A stretch of DNA of 64,000 bases. It comes from Actinomyces johnsonii. GTDB taxonomy: Bacteria > Actinomycetota > Actinomycetes > Actinomycetales > Actinomycetaceae. Of the stretch, positions 8,731 through 17,625 are shown one piece after another. A program made the translations under genes and the position numbers. Each line of letters starts with the position of its first letter. The first letter of the stretch is position 1. Location of the stretch: NCBI RefSeq assembly GCF_006546835.1, contig NZ_VICB01000003.1:1-64000 (forward strand), written 5' to 3'. Below the pieces are notes generated by a model that saw only the letters and a program-made list of their open reading frames with translations, searched no databases and was not told the DNA's origin.

Positions 8731-8943
8731 ATGCTGTCCCTACTCGTCACCCTTCAAATACTCGCCGGCGACGTGCGCGACAAGGTGGGGCGCCGCCTTG
8801 CCGAGGAGAAGGGCGCCTCCACCGTGGAGTGGGTCATCATCACCGGCTTCCTCATCGTCCTGGCCGCGCTCGTCGGCCGCGCCATTTACGGCTTGGTATC
8901 CAATGCCTCTGACGGCCTCAAAGCGCCCACCCTCGGCAACTAG
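8731..8943 (+). CDS. Flp-type pilin precursor
   Basis: 70 residues. The basic leader ends in EEKG, followed by ASTVEW and a hydrophobic helix of about 20 residues (VIITGFLIVLAALVG). That matches a class III pilin site, with cleavage after Gly and Glu at +5 of the mature protein (Trp instead of the usual Tyr at +6). It is probably the major Flp subunit. Its leader DNA is purine-rich (GAAGAAAGAAGAAA before ATG 8731), a strong initiation region suited to an abundant subunit. No prepilin peptidase gene is present in the window. Confidence 0.85.
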   Translation: MLSLLVTLQILAGDVRDKVGRRLAEEKGASTVEWVIITGFLIVLAALVGRAIYGLVSNASDGLKAPTLGN

Positions 8944-8985
8944 CGCAAGGTCGGTGCCCTCGTGAGAACGTGGAGGAGGCGCGTC

Positions 8986-9378
8986 ATGAGCCGCTTGGGC
9001 CAGGAGGTGGGAGCCTCCAGCGTCGAGCTGATCATCTTCTTCCCGCTGCTCCTGCTGGTCGTACTGATCACGGTGCAGGTGGCCCTGACCTGGTACGGCA
9101 ACGAGGTCGCCATCGCCACCGCTCGCGAGGTGGCCCGGGAGGCGCGCGCGAACTCCAAGGGGGGCGACCTATCCGCCGCCGCCAAGAGCAACGGCGCCGC
9201 CTACGCCCGCAAGGTGGGCGGCAAGGCGCTTACCGACGTCGAAATCGACGTCTCCACCACGAGCGACCAGGTCACGGTGCGCGTCTCCGGGAAGTCCCTG
9301 GACGTCGTGGCTGGCCTGTCGCCGCGCGTCAAGGCCTCGGTGACCTCAGAGCGGGAGACCTTCCGGAGCGACAGATGA
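8986..9378 (+). CDS. TadE-like pilus protein (first copy)
   Basis: About 130 residues from ATG 8986, chosen because AGGAGG lies six bases upstream; the frame opens at GTG 8962. Near the N-terminus is GASSVELIIFFPLL, the TadE signature: a prepilin-like Gly-x4-Glu followed by a single membrane helix. The rest is a small extracytoplasmic alpha/beta domain with ATAREVAREAR after the helix. TadE/TadF proteins are minor pseudopilins. The end overlaps the next start by four bases. Confidence 0.82.
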   Translation: MSRLGQEVGASSVELIIFFPLLLLVVLITVQVALTWYGNEVAIATAREVAREARANSKGGDLSAAAKSNGAAYARKVGGKALTDVEIDVSTTSDQVTVRVSGKSLDVVAGLSPRVKASVTSERETFRSDR

Positions 9379-9818
9379 AACACCTCAGAAAGAAGCAGGC
9401 CCGGCGTAGCGCCATCGAGGCGGCCGGCTCGGAGAGGGGGACCATGTCCATTGAGATGGTGGTCCTCGTCCCGGTGCTGCTGCTCATCACCATGGTGGCC
9501 GTCGCCGGGGGGCGCATCGTCTCCGCCCAGGGGATGGTCGAGGCCGCGTCGCGCGACGCCGCTCGGGCCGCCTCCATGGAGCGCTCCGTGGGCGCCGCCA
9601 GCACGGCCGCCAACCGGAGCCTGTCCCAGGCGGACACCGCCAACGCCAGCTGCTCGGCCGGCGTCGACGTCGGCGGCTTCCGCCGCGGCGGAGCCGTCAC
9701 GGTCTCGGTCAGCTGCCGCGTCAAGCTCTCCGACCTGGGACTGGTCTTCCTGCCCGGCACCACCGTGGTCAAGGCGGAGTCGAGTGCGCCGGTGGACCAG
9801 TGGAGGGGGACGCGATGA
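9375..9818 (+). CDS. TadE-like pilus protein (second copy)
   Basis: 147 residues from ATG 9375. A basic N-terminus leads to RGTMSIEMVVLVPVLLL, again a TadE-type site and membrane helix. The mature domain has EAASRDAARAAS after the helix and two Cys (ASCSAG and VSCRV) that could form a disulphide outside the membrane. Four-base overlaps link it to the genes on both sides. Confidence 0.82.
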   Translation: MKHLRKKQARRSAIEAAGSERGTMSIEMVVLVPVLLLITMVAVAGGRIVSAQGMVEAASRDAARAASMERSVGAASTAANRSLSQADTANASCSAGVDVGGFRRGGAVTVSVSCRVKLSDLGLVFLPGTTVVKAESSAPVDQWRGTR

Positions 9819-10318
9819 GCGGGACCACGATCTTCAAGAGGCTCCGAGAGCACCCGGAGCGGGGCTCGATATCCGTCTACGTCGTCATCATCGCGGCGGT
9901 TCTCATGCTCGTAGCGGGACTGTGCATCGAGGGGGGACGCGTCCTCAACGCGCGTGCCACCATGGCGGATCAGGCCGAGCAGGCGGCCCGCGCCGGGGTC
10001 CAGCAGCTGAGCATGGCGAAGCTGCGCGACTCCGGTGTGGCCTCGACGGACCCGGCAGCGGCCTCGTCTGCGGCCCGGAGCTACCTGGCCCGCAGCGGCG
10101 CCGCCAAGACCGCGACAGTCAAGGCCTCCTCCGACCGGGTCTCGGTCACCGTCGAACGCGACGTCCCCACCACGATGCTGCGACTGGTCGGCGTCACATC
10201 CATCCACGTCACCGTGACCGGAGAGGCCCGCAACGCCTTCGGCCCAGAGGAGAGAAGGAGGCCCAGATTGCCGAAGACTGGCAACGCCATCGGCCTCGAG
10301 GGGAGGCAGAACCCATGA
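9815..10318 (+). CDS. TadE/TadG-like pilus protein (third copy)
   Basis: 167 residues from ATG 9815 with a strong GGAGGGGG site upstream. RGSISVYVVIIAAVLML is a TadG/TadE-type N-terminal helix, here with Val-Tyr where Glu is usual. It is followed by GGRVLNARATMADQAEQAARAG, typical of the Tad-G-like N-terminal region (shown here only for its first residues). The C-terminal tail is basic and Pro-rich. Likely a minor pilus or wall-linking component. The stop overlaps the next start. Confidence 0.78.
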   Translation: MSGTTIFKRLREHPERGSISVYVVIIAAVLMLVAGLCIEGGRVLNARATMADQAEQAARAGVQQLSMAKLRDSGVASTDPAAASSAARSYLARSGAAKTATVKASSDRVSVTVERDVPTTMLRLVGVTSIHVTVTGEARNAFGPEERRRPRLPKTGNAIGLEGRQNP

Positions 10319-12990
10319 CCACCGCATCGAGACGACGCCGCGCCCAGGCCGCCGGCCCCCAGCGGTTCCAAGCGCCCGTGCGCAGCGCCCGGCCCCCGGT
10401 ATGGCGATCCCTGCTCTCTGGCCTCGTCCTCGCGGCCGTCATCATCGGCTTGCCCGCCGCCCTGCTGGCCACAGTGGGCCCACCGCCCCTGCCGACCGGC
10501 GTGGACATGAGCGTGTTGTTCACACAGGCCGTCTCCTTCGACGTCGTCGTGGGTGTCCTCATCTGGGTGCTCTACCTGGCCTGGCTGCAGTTCACGGTGT
10601 GCGCCCTGGTGGAGGCCGCCTCGGCCATCAAGGGGCACGGCGTTCCCGGACATGTCCCGCTCTCGGGCGGTATGCAGTCGCTGGTGCGCCGACTCATCGC
10701 CTCGGTCCTGCTCCTGGGCGCCGTCAGCGGACCGGTCGCCGCGGCCGCCGCCCCCGTCGTGGAGGAGCCGACGCCGGCCGTAGCGGTGAGCCAGGACGTC
10801 TCCTCCCAGCAGCCCGCCACCGCCGACGACTCCCAGGCCGACGGAGCCGCCACCGCCTCGCAGGGCGCCGACAGCGACCACCAGTACATGCGCTACATGG
10901 TCAACGGGGTCGAGCTCGACCAGGAGATCGGCGCCCAGCTCGTGGGGCAGCGGGTGTACATCGTCCAGCCCCCGGAAGGCCGCTACCACGACAATCTCTG
11001 GGACATCGCCGAGCGCAACCTCGGTGAGGGCCGCGCCTACTCCCAGATCTACGACCTCAACGCGGGCAGGGCGCAGCCCGACGGCGGCTCCCTCGAGCTG
11101 GCCCGGCTCATCCAGCCCGGCTGGCTCCTGGTGATGCCCGAGTCCGCCACCTCCGTGGCCCGGGTCGAGGCCATCCCCACGACCCCCGCCCCGGCCCCGG
11201 CTGCGCCGACACCGCAGCAGCAGGAGGAGGGCAACCACATTCCCGCCGGACTCGGGCAGGACCTGCGGGACATCGCCCCCGTCCAGATGCCGGCGATCGG
11301 CTCGTTGCTGGCCGCCTCCCTGGTCTCGGGGCTCGTCGCCAGGCGCCGGTGGCTGGCGGGCGCCTTCAACGAGGACTCCGCCGAGCTTGAGCGCCTCCTG
11401 CGTGTCGGCGCCGATGAGAGCCGCTCGCGGCGCCTCGACGCCGTCCTGCGCTCTCTGGACGATCTGCCCGGAAGCCCCCGCCCGTACGCCGTCGCCATCG
11501 ACGACGATGCCTGCTACCTGCGCATGGCGCGTCCCCTGCCGGACGCACCCGCCCCGTGGCGGGCGCAGCAGGAGGGGATGACCTGGGCGCTGCGCGCAGG
11601 CCAGGAACCGCCGCTGAAGGACCGGCCCTGCCCCCTGCCCGGGCTGGTGACGGTCGGCCGCACCCCTGAGGGCGCGGACATCCTCATCGACCTGGCCTTC
11701 GCGGATGGAGACGTGATCGTCACCGGGGACCCCGCCATGGCGGCCGAGGTCGTCTCCGCCCTCGCCCTGGAGCTGTGCACCAACCCCTGGTCGCGGGACG
11801 CCGACGTCGTCGGGACGGGCCTGTCCGCCACCCTGCACGGGGTCGCCGGCCAGCGCCTGCAGACCCCCGAGAGTCTCATGGGGCAGGCCGCCCTGCCCGG
11901 CGTCGGCGGGGTCCTGACCGGGCGCCGCCCGGAGACGCAGACGACCTTCATGCTCATCGGCAACGGGGCGACGCCTCCTCCGCTCCCACCGGGACGCAGC
12001 TACGCCCTGGTGCGCACGGACTCCAACCGGCAGGGGCGCTGGACGATCGAGATCGATGCCTCCGGCACCGCCCGCATCTTCCCCCTGGGCATCATGGTCA
12101 CGGCCTCGCGCGCTACCGAGGCGGAGATCGCCGCGCTCGAGGGCCTGTTCGCCCCGGTCGAGGAGACCCACGACGACGGCCGCCCGCCGGTGCCGGACCC
12201 GCCGATGCCGCCCCTGGCCACCGCCGCCCTGCGCGCCGCCTCGGTGCGCATCCAGGTCCTGGGCAACACGCTCGTGGAGACGGCGGGGGCGGTGGACCAG
12301 GCGCGCCGCTCCATCCTCACCGAGGCCGCCGTCTGCGTGGCCCTCCACCCCGAGGGCATCCGCCCCTCCATCCTGGGCGCGATGCTCTGGCCGCTGGGGG
12401 CCACCGCGGACGTCGTGGGGGCGACCGTGGAGCGGTTGCGCAGCTGGCTCGGCCAGGACTCCCAGGGGGCGCCGCATCTGCGCGAGGACGCCGAGGGCCG
12501 CCTGGTGCTGGGGCCCGGGGTGGTCCTGGACTGGGACGTGCTGCGCTCTCTGCTGGACTCCTCCCGCAGGTGCGCGCCGCAGCAGGAGGTCGAGCTTCTC
12601 ACCGAGGCCTTGCGTCTGGTGCGGGGCCCGATGGTCTCCGACGCCGCCGAGGGGCACTACACCTGGCTGGCCCGGGTCCGTGCCGCCCGGCAGTTCGATG
12701 CACTCGTGGTGGATGCCGCCCATCGGCTGGTCGAGCTCATCGGGGACACCGATCCCGACGGCGCCGCCACGGCGATCGCCACGGGCCTGCAGGTGGTCGA
12801 GCTCGACCAGGGGCTGTGGCGCGACCGTCTGCGCCTGGCCTCGCGCCGCGGCCGCGGCGAGCTCGAGCAGGAGATCCGCATTCTCCTCGACGCCGCGGGT
12901 GCCGATGACCTTGACCAGATCGACCCCGCCACGGCGGCGCTCGTCGAGGACCTCTCACCGGGGCTCTCTTTGGGCCGTCGCCCCGCCTGA
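10315..12990 (+). CDS. Membrane LysM-BTAD domain protein
   Basis: 891 residues. Three hydrophobic segments lie at about 33-55, 70-97 and 127-147. A Pro/Ala-rich stretch then leads to a LysM-like domain (about 208-285, with LWDIAERNL, YSQIYDLN and IQPGWLLVMP), the fold that binds peptidoglycan. A further hydrophobic stretch near 323-340 precedes a large cytoplasmic-type region. The C-terminal quarter has a winged-helix-like part (about 640-725, RIQVLGN..LVETAG) and a bacterial transcriptional activation domain (about 735-870), as in SARP regulators. Proteins of this layout are known next to actinobacterial tad loci. Here it bridges tad and the secretion ATPase, ten bases before the latter, so it could sense wall or pilus state. 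Whether it binds DNA is inference. Confidence 0.8.
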   Translation: MTTASRRRRAQAAGPQRFQAPVRSARPPVWRSLLSGLVLAAVIIGLPAALLATVGPPPLPTGVDMSVLFTQAVSFDVVVGVLIWVLYLAWLQFTVCALVEAASAIKGHGVPGHVPLSGGMQSLVRRLIASVLLLGAVSGPVAAAAAPVVEEPTPAVAVSQDVSSQQPATADDSQADGAATASQGADSDHQYMRYMVNGVELDQEIGAQLVGQRVYIVQPPEGRYHDNLWDIAERNLGEGRAYSQIYDLNAGRAQPDGGSLELARLIQPGWLLVMPESATSVARVEAIPTTPAPAPAAPTPQQQEEGNHIPAGLGQDLRDIAPVQMPAIGSLLAASLVSGLVARRRWLAGAFNEDSAELERLLRVGADESRSRRLDAVLRSLDDLPGSPRPYAVAIDDDACYLRMARPLPDAPAPWRAQQEGMTWALRAGQEPPLKDRPCPLPGLVTVGRTPEGADILIDLAFADGDVIVTGDPAMAAEVVSALALELCTNPWSRDADVVGTGLSATLHGVAGQRLQTPESLMGQAALPGVGGVLTGRRPETQTTFMLIGNGATPPPLPPGRSYALVRTDSNRQGRWTIEIDASGTARIFPLGIMVTASRATEAEIAALEGLFAPVEETHDDGRPPVPDPPMPPLATAALRAASVRIQVLGNTLVETAGAVDQARRSILTEAAVCVALHPEGIRPSILGAMLWPLGATADVVGATVERLRSWLGQDSQGAPHLREDAEGRLVLGPGVVLDWDVLRSLLDSSRRCAPQQEVELLTEALRLVRGPMVSDAAEGHYTWLARVRAARQFDALVVDAAHRLVELIGDTDPDGAATAIATGLQVVELDQGLWRDRLRLASRRGRGELEQEIRILLDAAGADDLDQIDPATAALVEDLSPGLSLGRRPA

Positions 12991-13000
12991 GGAGTCGACC

Positions 13001-16000
13001 ATGCAGTTGTTCATCAGTGTCCTGCGCCCCCTCGAGGAGGCTTCAGACGCCCGCGACCTCATCATCGTGGTCCCAGAGGACGCCGTGGTCGGCGATCTGG
13101 CCGCCGCCCTGGACCGCGCCCTGCCCGCCAGCGCACCGGGGCAGTCCCTCCGCCTGGTGGTCAGCGCCGGCGAACCGGTCGATGCCCCGCCATCGTCGCT
13201 ATGGCACGGTCCCCGTCGCCTCGACCCGCAGGCCCCCATCGGCTCGGGCTCGATCCGCAATGGCATGCTGTTGGGGCTGGGCGCTGCCGTGCTCGACGAC
13301 GTCGAGCCGGTCGGCGTCGTCGAGCTGCGCGTCATCGCAGGACGCGGGGCCGGCGCGGTCCACCGCCTGAGCCTGGGCGGCTACACCCTGGGCGGGCCCG
13401 AGGGGGACATCGCCCTGGAGGGCGAGGCCGGGCGGGAGAAGATCGCCGACCTGACGGTCTCCCAGGGCGGACAGGTATTCCTGAGCCCGGTGCCGGGCGT
13501 GGCCGAGCGCACGGTGCCGCTCCCGCTTCCGCGCCGTCGTCCTCTGCCCGGACCGCTTGTCCTGGCCGCCAAGGAGGACGAGAAGCCCTCCAAGCGGAGG
13601 CGCCGCCAGAAGCGCCGCAAGCGCAAGGGGAAGGCGCCGGAGCCGATTCTCAGCGGACGCGAGGTTCTGGAACCCGATGGCCAGCGCCACTTCCTGGAAC
13701 TGGACCGACGCCCGCTCAAGGGCGCGACCTTCTGGCCGGAGAAGGCGGTCCTCACAGTGGGGGAGAGCCTGCTGGTCCTGAGCCCGGTGCCCGCCGCCGA
13801 CGCCGTGACCTCACCCACCCCGGGTGCGCCGACGATCAACTTCAACCGTCCCCCGCGCCTGGCCCGCCCGATCCGGGTCACCAAGTTCACGCTGCCCCGT
13901 GAGCCCGAGCAGCCGCGCAAGCCGCCCTTCCCGTTCGCCATGATGCTCTCCCCGCTGGTCATGGGAGCCGGGATGTACCTGCTCACCAAGCGCATCTACT
14001 CGCTCTTGTTCATGGTGCTCTCACCGGTCATGATGATCGCCAACCAGATCCAGGGGCGCTCCTACAACAAGAAGACTTACAAGGACAACCTGCGCAAGTA
14101 CGAGGATCAGCGGGATCAGGCCGAGGACGCGGCCTTCAAGGCGCTCACCGAGGAACGGGGGCTGCGGCGTTCGGACGCCCCGGACCCGGCCGAGCTCCTG
14201 CTGCGCGCCACCGGGCCGCGGGCGGAGCTGTGGGAGAGGCGCCCCGCCGACCCCGACTGGCTGGATCTGCGGGTGGGGGTGGCGGACCTGCCCAGCGACG
14301 TCGAGGTGGACGATCCCGCTCGCGCCAAGCACGAGGAGCCGCTGCGATGGACGGCCCCGGACGTTCCCGTGACCGTGCACCTGGGGGAGCTCGGCGTCGT
14401 CGGCGTGTGCGGGGACAGGTGCCACGAGGTGGCGACCTGGTTGGCGGCCCAGGCCGCGGTGCTGCACTCGCCGGCCGAGCTGCAGATGGTGCTCCTGGTG
14501 GAGCCGGTGCGCGGCGAGAACCCCGCGGGGCGCTGGGCTTGGGCGAGGTGGCTGCCGCACCTGCGCAACCTGGAGGGGACGGGAGCCCGGGCCCGGGTCG
14601 GCGTCGATGATGAGAGCGTCGGCCGCCGCATCAGCGAGCTCGCTGACCTGGTGCAACGGCGCCTGGAGGCCTCCGACAACCGCGGCAGCGGGCGCTCGGA
14701 GAACGAGCAGGTCCTGGTGGTGCTCGACGGCGGGCACGCCCTGCGACTGCGCCCGGGCCTCATCCCGGTGCTGCGCCGCGGCCCCGAAGTCGGTGTGCGC
14801 CTGGTGTGCATCGACCGGGAGCGCACGGCCCTGCCCGAGGAGTGCCGGGCCGTGGTGGCCACAGGGCCCGCCGCGCCGTCGGTCTCCCAGACCGACGTGG
14901 AGGAGGTGGAGCGGGTCACCCTGGACATGGTGCCGGACGGGTGGTGCGAGCGGGTGGCCCGCGCCCTGGCCCCGGTCCACGACGTCTCCGCCTCCGGGGC
15001 GGACTCCACGATCCCCACCGCCTCGCGGCTGCTGGACGTCCTGCCTATGCCCGAGCCGGGCTCCGACGCCGTCCTGGCGGCCTGGCAGCGGTGCAGCCGC
15101 ACGACGCGGGCGGTCATCGGGGAGGACGCCGAAGGGGACTTCTGGCTGGACGTGCGCGCCGACGGTCCCCACGCCCTGGTGGCCGGGACGACCGGCTCGG
15201 GTAAGTCCGAGCTGCTGCAGACGCTCATCGCCTCGCTGTGCGTGGGCAACACGCCCGAGGCCATGACCTTCGTGCTCGTGGACTATAAGGGCGGGGCGGC
15301 CTTCAAGGACTGCGCGCGCCTGCCGCACACGGTGGGGATGGTCACCGACCTCGACGGACACTTGACCTCCCGGGCCCTGGAGTCGCTGGGCGCCGAGCTG
15401 CGCAGGCGCGAGCACCAGCTGGCCGGGGCCGATGCCAAGGACATCGAGGACTACGTGGCCGCCATGGCCCCGGGTGACGAGCCGATGCCGCGGCTGATGA
15501 TCATCATCGACGAGTTCGCCGCACTGGTGTCCGAGCTGCCGGACTTCGTGACGGGCTTGGTGGATATCGCACGGCGCGGGCGATCCCTGGGGGTACACCT
15601 GGTGCTGGCCACGCAGCGGCCCGCTGGCGTGGTCTCGGCGGAGATCAAGTCGAACACGAACCTGCGCATCGCCCTGCGGGTCACGGATGAGAGCGACTCC
15701 CAGGACGTGATCGAGGCGGCCGCTTCGGCCTTCATCCCGCCGTCGATCCCGGGACGCGCCTACGCTCGGCTGGGGCACGCGAGCCTGCGCCAGTTCCAGT
15801 CCTCCCGGGTGGGGGGACGGCCGCGGGGCGCCCTGCCCCGGGCCGCGCTGCGCTCGGCGACCCTGACCCTGGACGAGCTTTCCCGGCCGGAGGAGGCGCC
15901 CCCGGAGGTGGAGGAGGACGCCGCGATCCCCACGGACCTGGCCACGCTCGTGGACGCCATGGGGGCCGCCTACCGGGCGATGGGCAAGGAGAAGCCGCAC

Positions 16001-17608
16001 AGTCCGTGGCTGCCGCCGCTGCCCGGGCTGCTCACCCTGGATGAGGTGGAGCAGCGGATGGAGGAGCCCGGGGCGGACTCGCGCGCAGAGGGCTTCCTGC
16101 CGGCCCTGCCCCTGGGGCTGGAGGATCTGCCCGCAGAGCAGGATCAGCGGCCCATGACCTGGGACTACACGCGTGCCGGGCACCTGGGGATCGCTGGTGG
16201 CCCCAGGGCGGGGCGCTCCAGCGTCCTGCGGGGGATCGCGGTGGCGGTGGCTCGCGCGGCCTCGGCCGCGGAGGTCCACATGTACGGGATCGACGCCGGC
16301 AACGGGGCGCTGCTGCCGTGCCTGGCGTTGCCGCACGTGGGGGCGGTGACGACCCGCGACCAGCCGGACCGGGTCCGGCGCCTGCTGGGACTGCTGGGCC
16401 GGGAGGTGGCGCGCCGCCAGCAGCTGCTGGCCACCCAGGGCTTCGCCTCGCTGTCCGAGCAGCGGGCCAAGGCGGCCGAACCGGAGCGGCTGCCCTACCT
16501 GCTGCTGCTCATCGACCGATGGGACAACTTCACGGCCACCTTCGACAATGTCGATGGCGGGGCCGTCATCGAGGGCGTGGAGAGCCTCATGCGCGAGGGG
16601 CCCGCCGTGGGGTTGCGCGTGGTGGTCGCCGGGGACAGGACCGTGTTCCGGGGCCGGTTCGGGATGCTGTTGGAGGACCGGCTGCTGTTGCGGATGCCAT
16701 CTCCGGACGACTTCGACCTGGTGGGCATGAGGGCACGCGAGGTGCCGCTGACCATGCCGCAGGGCCGGGCCTTCCGCAGCGGGCCCAGGCCCCGCGAGGT
16801 GCAGCTGGCGCTTCTGACGGCCGACGTCGACGGAACCGCCCAGGTGGAGGCGATCCAGGAGGCGGGGCGGCTCAGCCACAAGAAATGGGGAGAGATCCCC
16901 CGCGCGCTGTCCGCGGGCCACGTGGACGAGCTCCCGGTGGCGATCTCCGAGGAGAAGGCACTCGAGCTCGGGCCGCCGCTGGCGCCGGGGAATATCGCCC
17001 TGGCCGTGGGCGGCGACGACCTGGGGCTCATCCCCGTGTCCATGGACGAGATCGGCAACGGGGTGTTGGTGGCCGGGCCGCGGCGCTCCGGGCGCTCGAC
17101 GGCGCTCATGTTCGGTGCGCAAAGGGCGCTGGACGGTGGGACGCGCGTGGTGCTGGTGCTGCCGCGGCGCTCGCCGCTGATCGCCCTGGAGAGACGTGAC
17201 GGGGTCCTGGGACGGTTGGGTCTGGAGTCCAAGCCCGATGATCTCAAGGCTCTTTTGAAGGATGAGCCTGACAACACGCTCATTGTTATTGACGACTTTG
17301 AGATTATGGGAGGCGATCATGCTCTTGGGCCCGTGATTGAGGAGCATTTGAGGACGTGCCGGGATGCGAATGGCGGTGTCCTGGTGGGCTGCGGAATCGA
17401 TGAGGTGGCGGGTATGTACCGGGGCGTGGTGGCCCAGGTGCGCAAGACCCGAACGGGTCTCATCTTGGCGCCCAGGTCTTCTGAGGATGGCTCGAACCTT
17501 TCGGCGAGGCTGCCGCGTTCCATCGGAGGTCCGGTTCCCAAGGGACGGGGCATCATGGTGACGGCCGGTGGCTGGTTGTGGGTGCAGGTGCCGAAAATCG
17601 ATAGTTAA
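13001..17608 (+). CDS. EssC/EccC-type FtsK/SpoIIIE ATPase of type VII secretion
   Basis: 1535 residues from ATG 13001 (GGAG just upstream). The N-terminal part (about 1-290) looks like two FHA-type beta domains, as in Firmicutes EssC. Two membrane helices follow at about 307-345, then a basic coiled linker. Three ATPase modules: module 1 has an intact Walker A GTTGSGKS (about 728-735), Walker B MIIIDEF (about 832-838) and TQRPAG; module 2 has a degenerate GGPRAGRS (about 1066); module 3 has AGPRRSGRS (about 1360). In EccC the first module drives transport and the last binds the substrate signal. Codon and base composition change abruptly near 17200, inside module 3, and the last roughly 135 codons have a near-identical partial copy at 22683-23109. 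No EccB, EccD, EccE or mycosin gene is visible in the window. Confidence 0.92.
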   Translation: MQLFISVLRPLEEASDARDLIIVVPEDAVVGDLAAALDRALPASAPGQSLRLVVSAGEPVDAPPSSLWHGPRRLDPQAPIGSGSIRNGMLLGLGAAVLDDVEPVGVVELRVIAGRGAGAVHRLSLGGYTLGGPEGDIALEGEAGREKIADLTVSQGGQVFLSPVPGVAERTVPLPLPRRRPLPGPLVLAAKEDEKPSKRRRRQKRRKRKGKAPEPILSGREVLEPDGQRHFLELDRRPLKGATFWPEKAVLTVGESLLVLSPVPAADAVTSPTPGAPTINFNRPPRLARPIRVTKFTLPREPEQPRKPPFPFAMMLSPLVMGAGMYLLTKRIYSLLFMVLSPVMMIANQIQGRSYNKKTYKDNLRKYEDQRDQAEDAAFKALTEERGLRRSDAPDPAELLLRATGPRAELWERRPADPDWLDLRVGVADLPSDVEVDDPARAKHEEPLRWTAPDVPVTVHLGELGVVGVCGDRCHEVATWLAAQAAVLHSPAELQMVLLVEPVRGENPAGRWAWARWLPHLRNLEGTGARARVGVDDESVGRRISELADLVQRRLEASDNRGSGRSENEQVLVVLDGGHALRLRPGLIPVLRRGPEVGVRLVCIDRERTALPEECRAVVATGPAAPSVSQTDVEEVERVTLDMVPDGWCERVARALAPVHDVSASGADSTIPTASRLLDVLPMPEPGSDAVLAAWQRCSRTTRAVIGEDAEGDFWLDVRADGPHALVAGTTGSGKSELLQTLIASLCVGNTPEAMTFVLVDYKGGAAFKDCARLPHTVGMVTDLDGHLTSRALESLGAELRRREHQLAGADAKDIEDYVAAMAPGDEPMPRLMIIIDEFAALVSELPDFVTGLVDIARRGRSLGVHLVLATQRPAGVVSAEIKSNTNLRIALRVTDESDSQDVIEAAASAFIPPSIPGRAYARLGHASLRQFQSSRVGGRPRGALPRAALRSATLTLDELSRPEEAPPEVEEDAAIPTDLATLVDAMGAAYRAMGKEKPHSPWLPPLPGLLTLDEVEQRMEEPGADSRAEGFLPALPLGLEDLPAEQDQRPMTWDYTRAGHLGIAGGPRAGRSSVLRGIAVAVARAASAAEVHMYGIDAGNGALLPCLALPHVGAVTTRDQPDRVRRLLGLLGREVARRQQLLATQGFASLSEQRAKAAEPERLPYLLLLIDRWDNFTATFDNVDGGAVIEGVESLMREGPAVGLRVVVAGDRTVFRGRFGMLLEDRLLLRMPSPDDFDLVGMRAREVPLTMPQGRAFRSGPRPREVQLALLTADVDGTAQVEAIQEAGRLSHKKWGEIPRALSAGHVDELPVAISEEKALELGPPLAPGNIALAVGGDDLGLIPVSMDEIGNGVLVAGPRRSGRSTALMFGAQRALDGGTRVVLVLPRRSPLIALERRDGVLGRLGLESKPDDLKALLKDEPDNTLIVIDDFEIMGGDHALGPVIEEHLRTCRDANGGVLVGCGIDEVAGMYRGVVAQVRKTRTGLILAPRSSEDGSNLSARLPRSIGGPVPKGRGIMVTAGGWLWVQVPKIDS

Positions 17609-17625
17609 TGAAAGGATAGAAATCA

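Noticed and set aside
10081-12723. An 880-codon minus-strand frame opposite the LysM-BTAD gene
   Set aside because: Same cause; the plus-strand gene has clear domains and overlaps its neighbours correctly.
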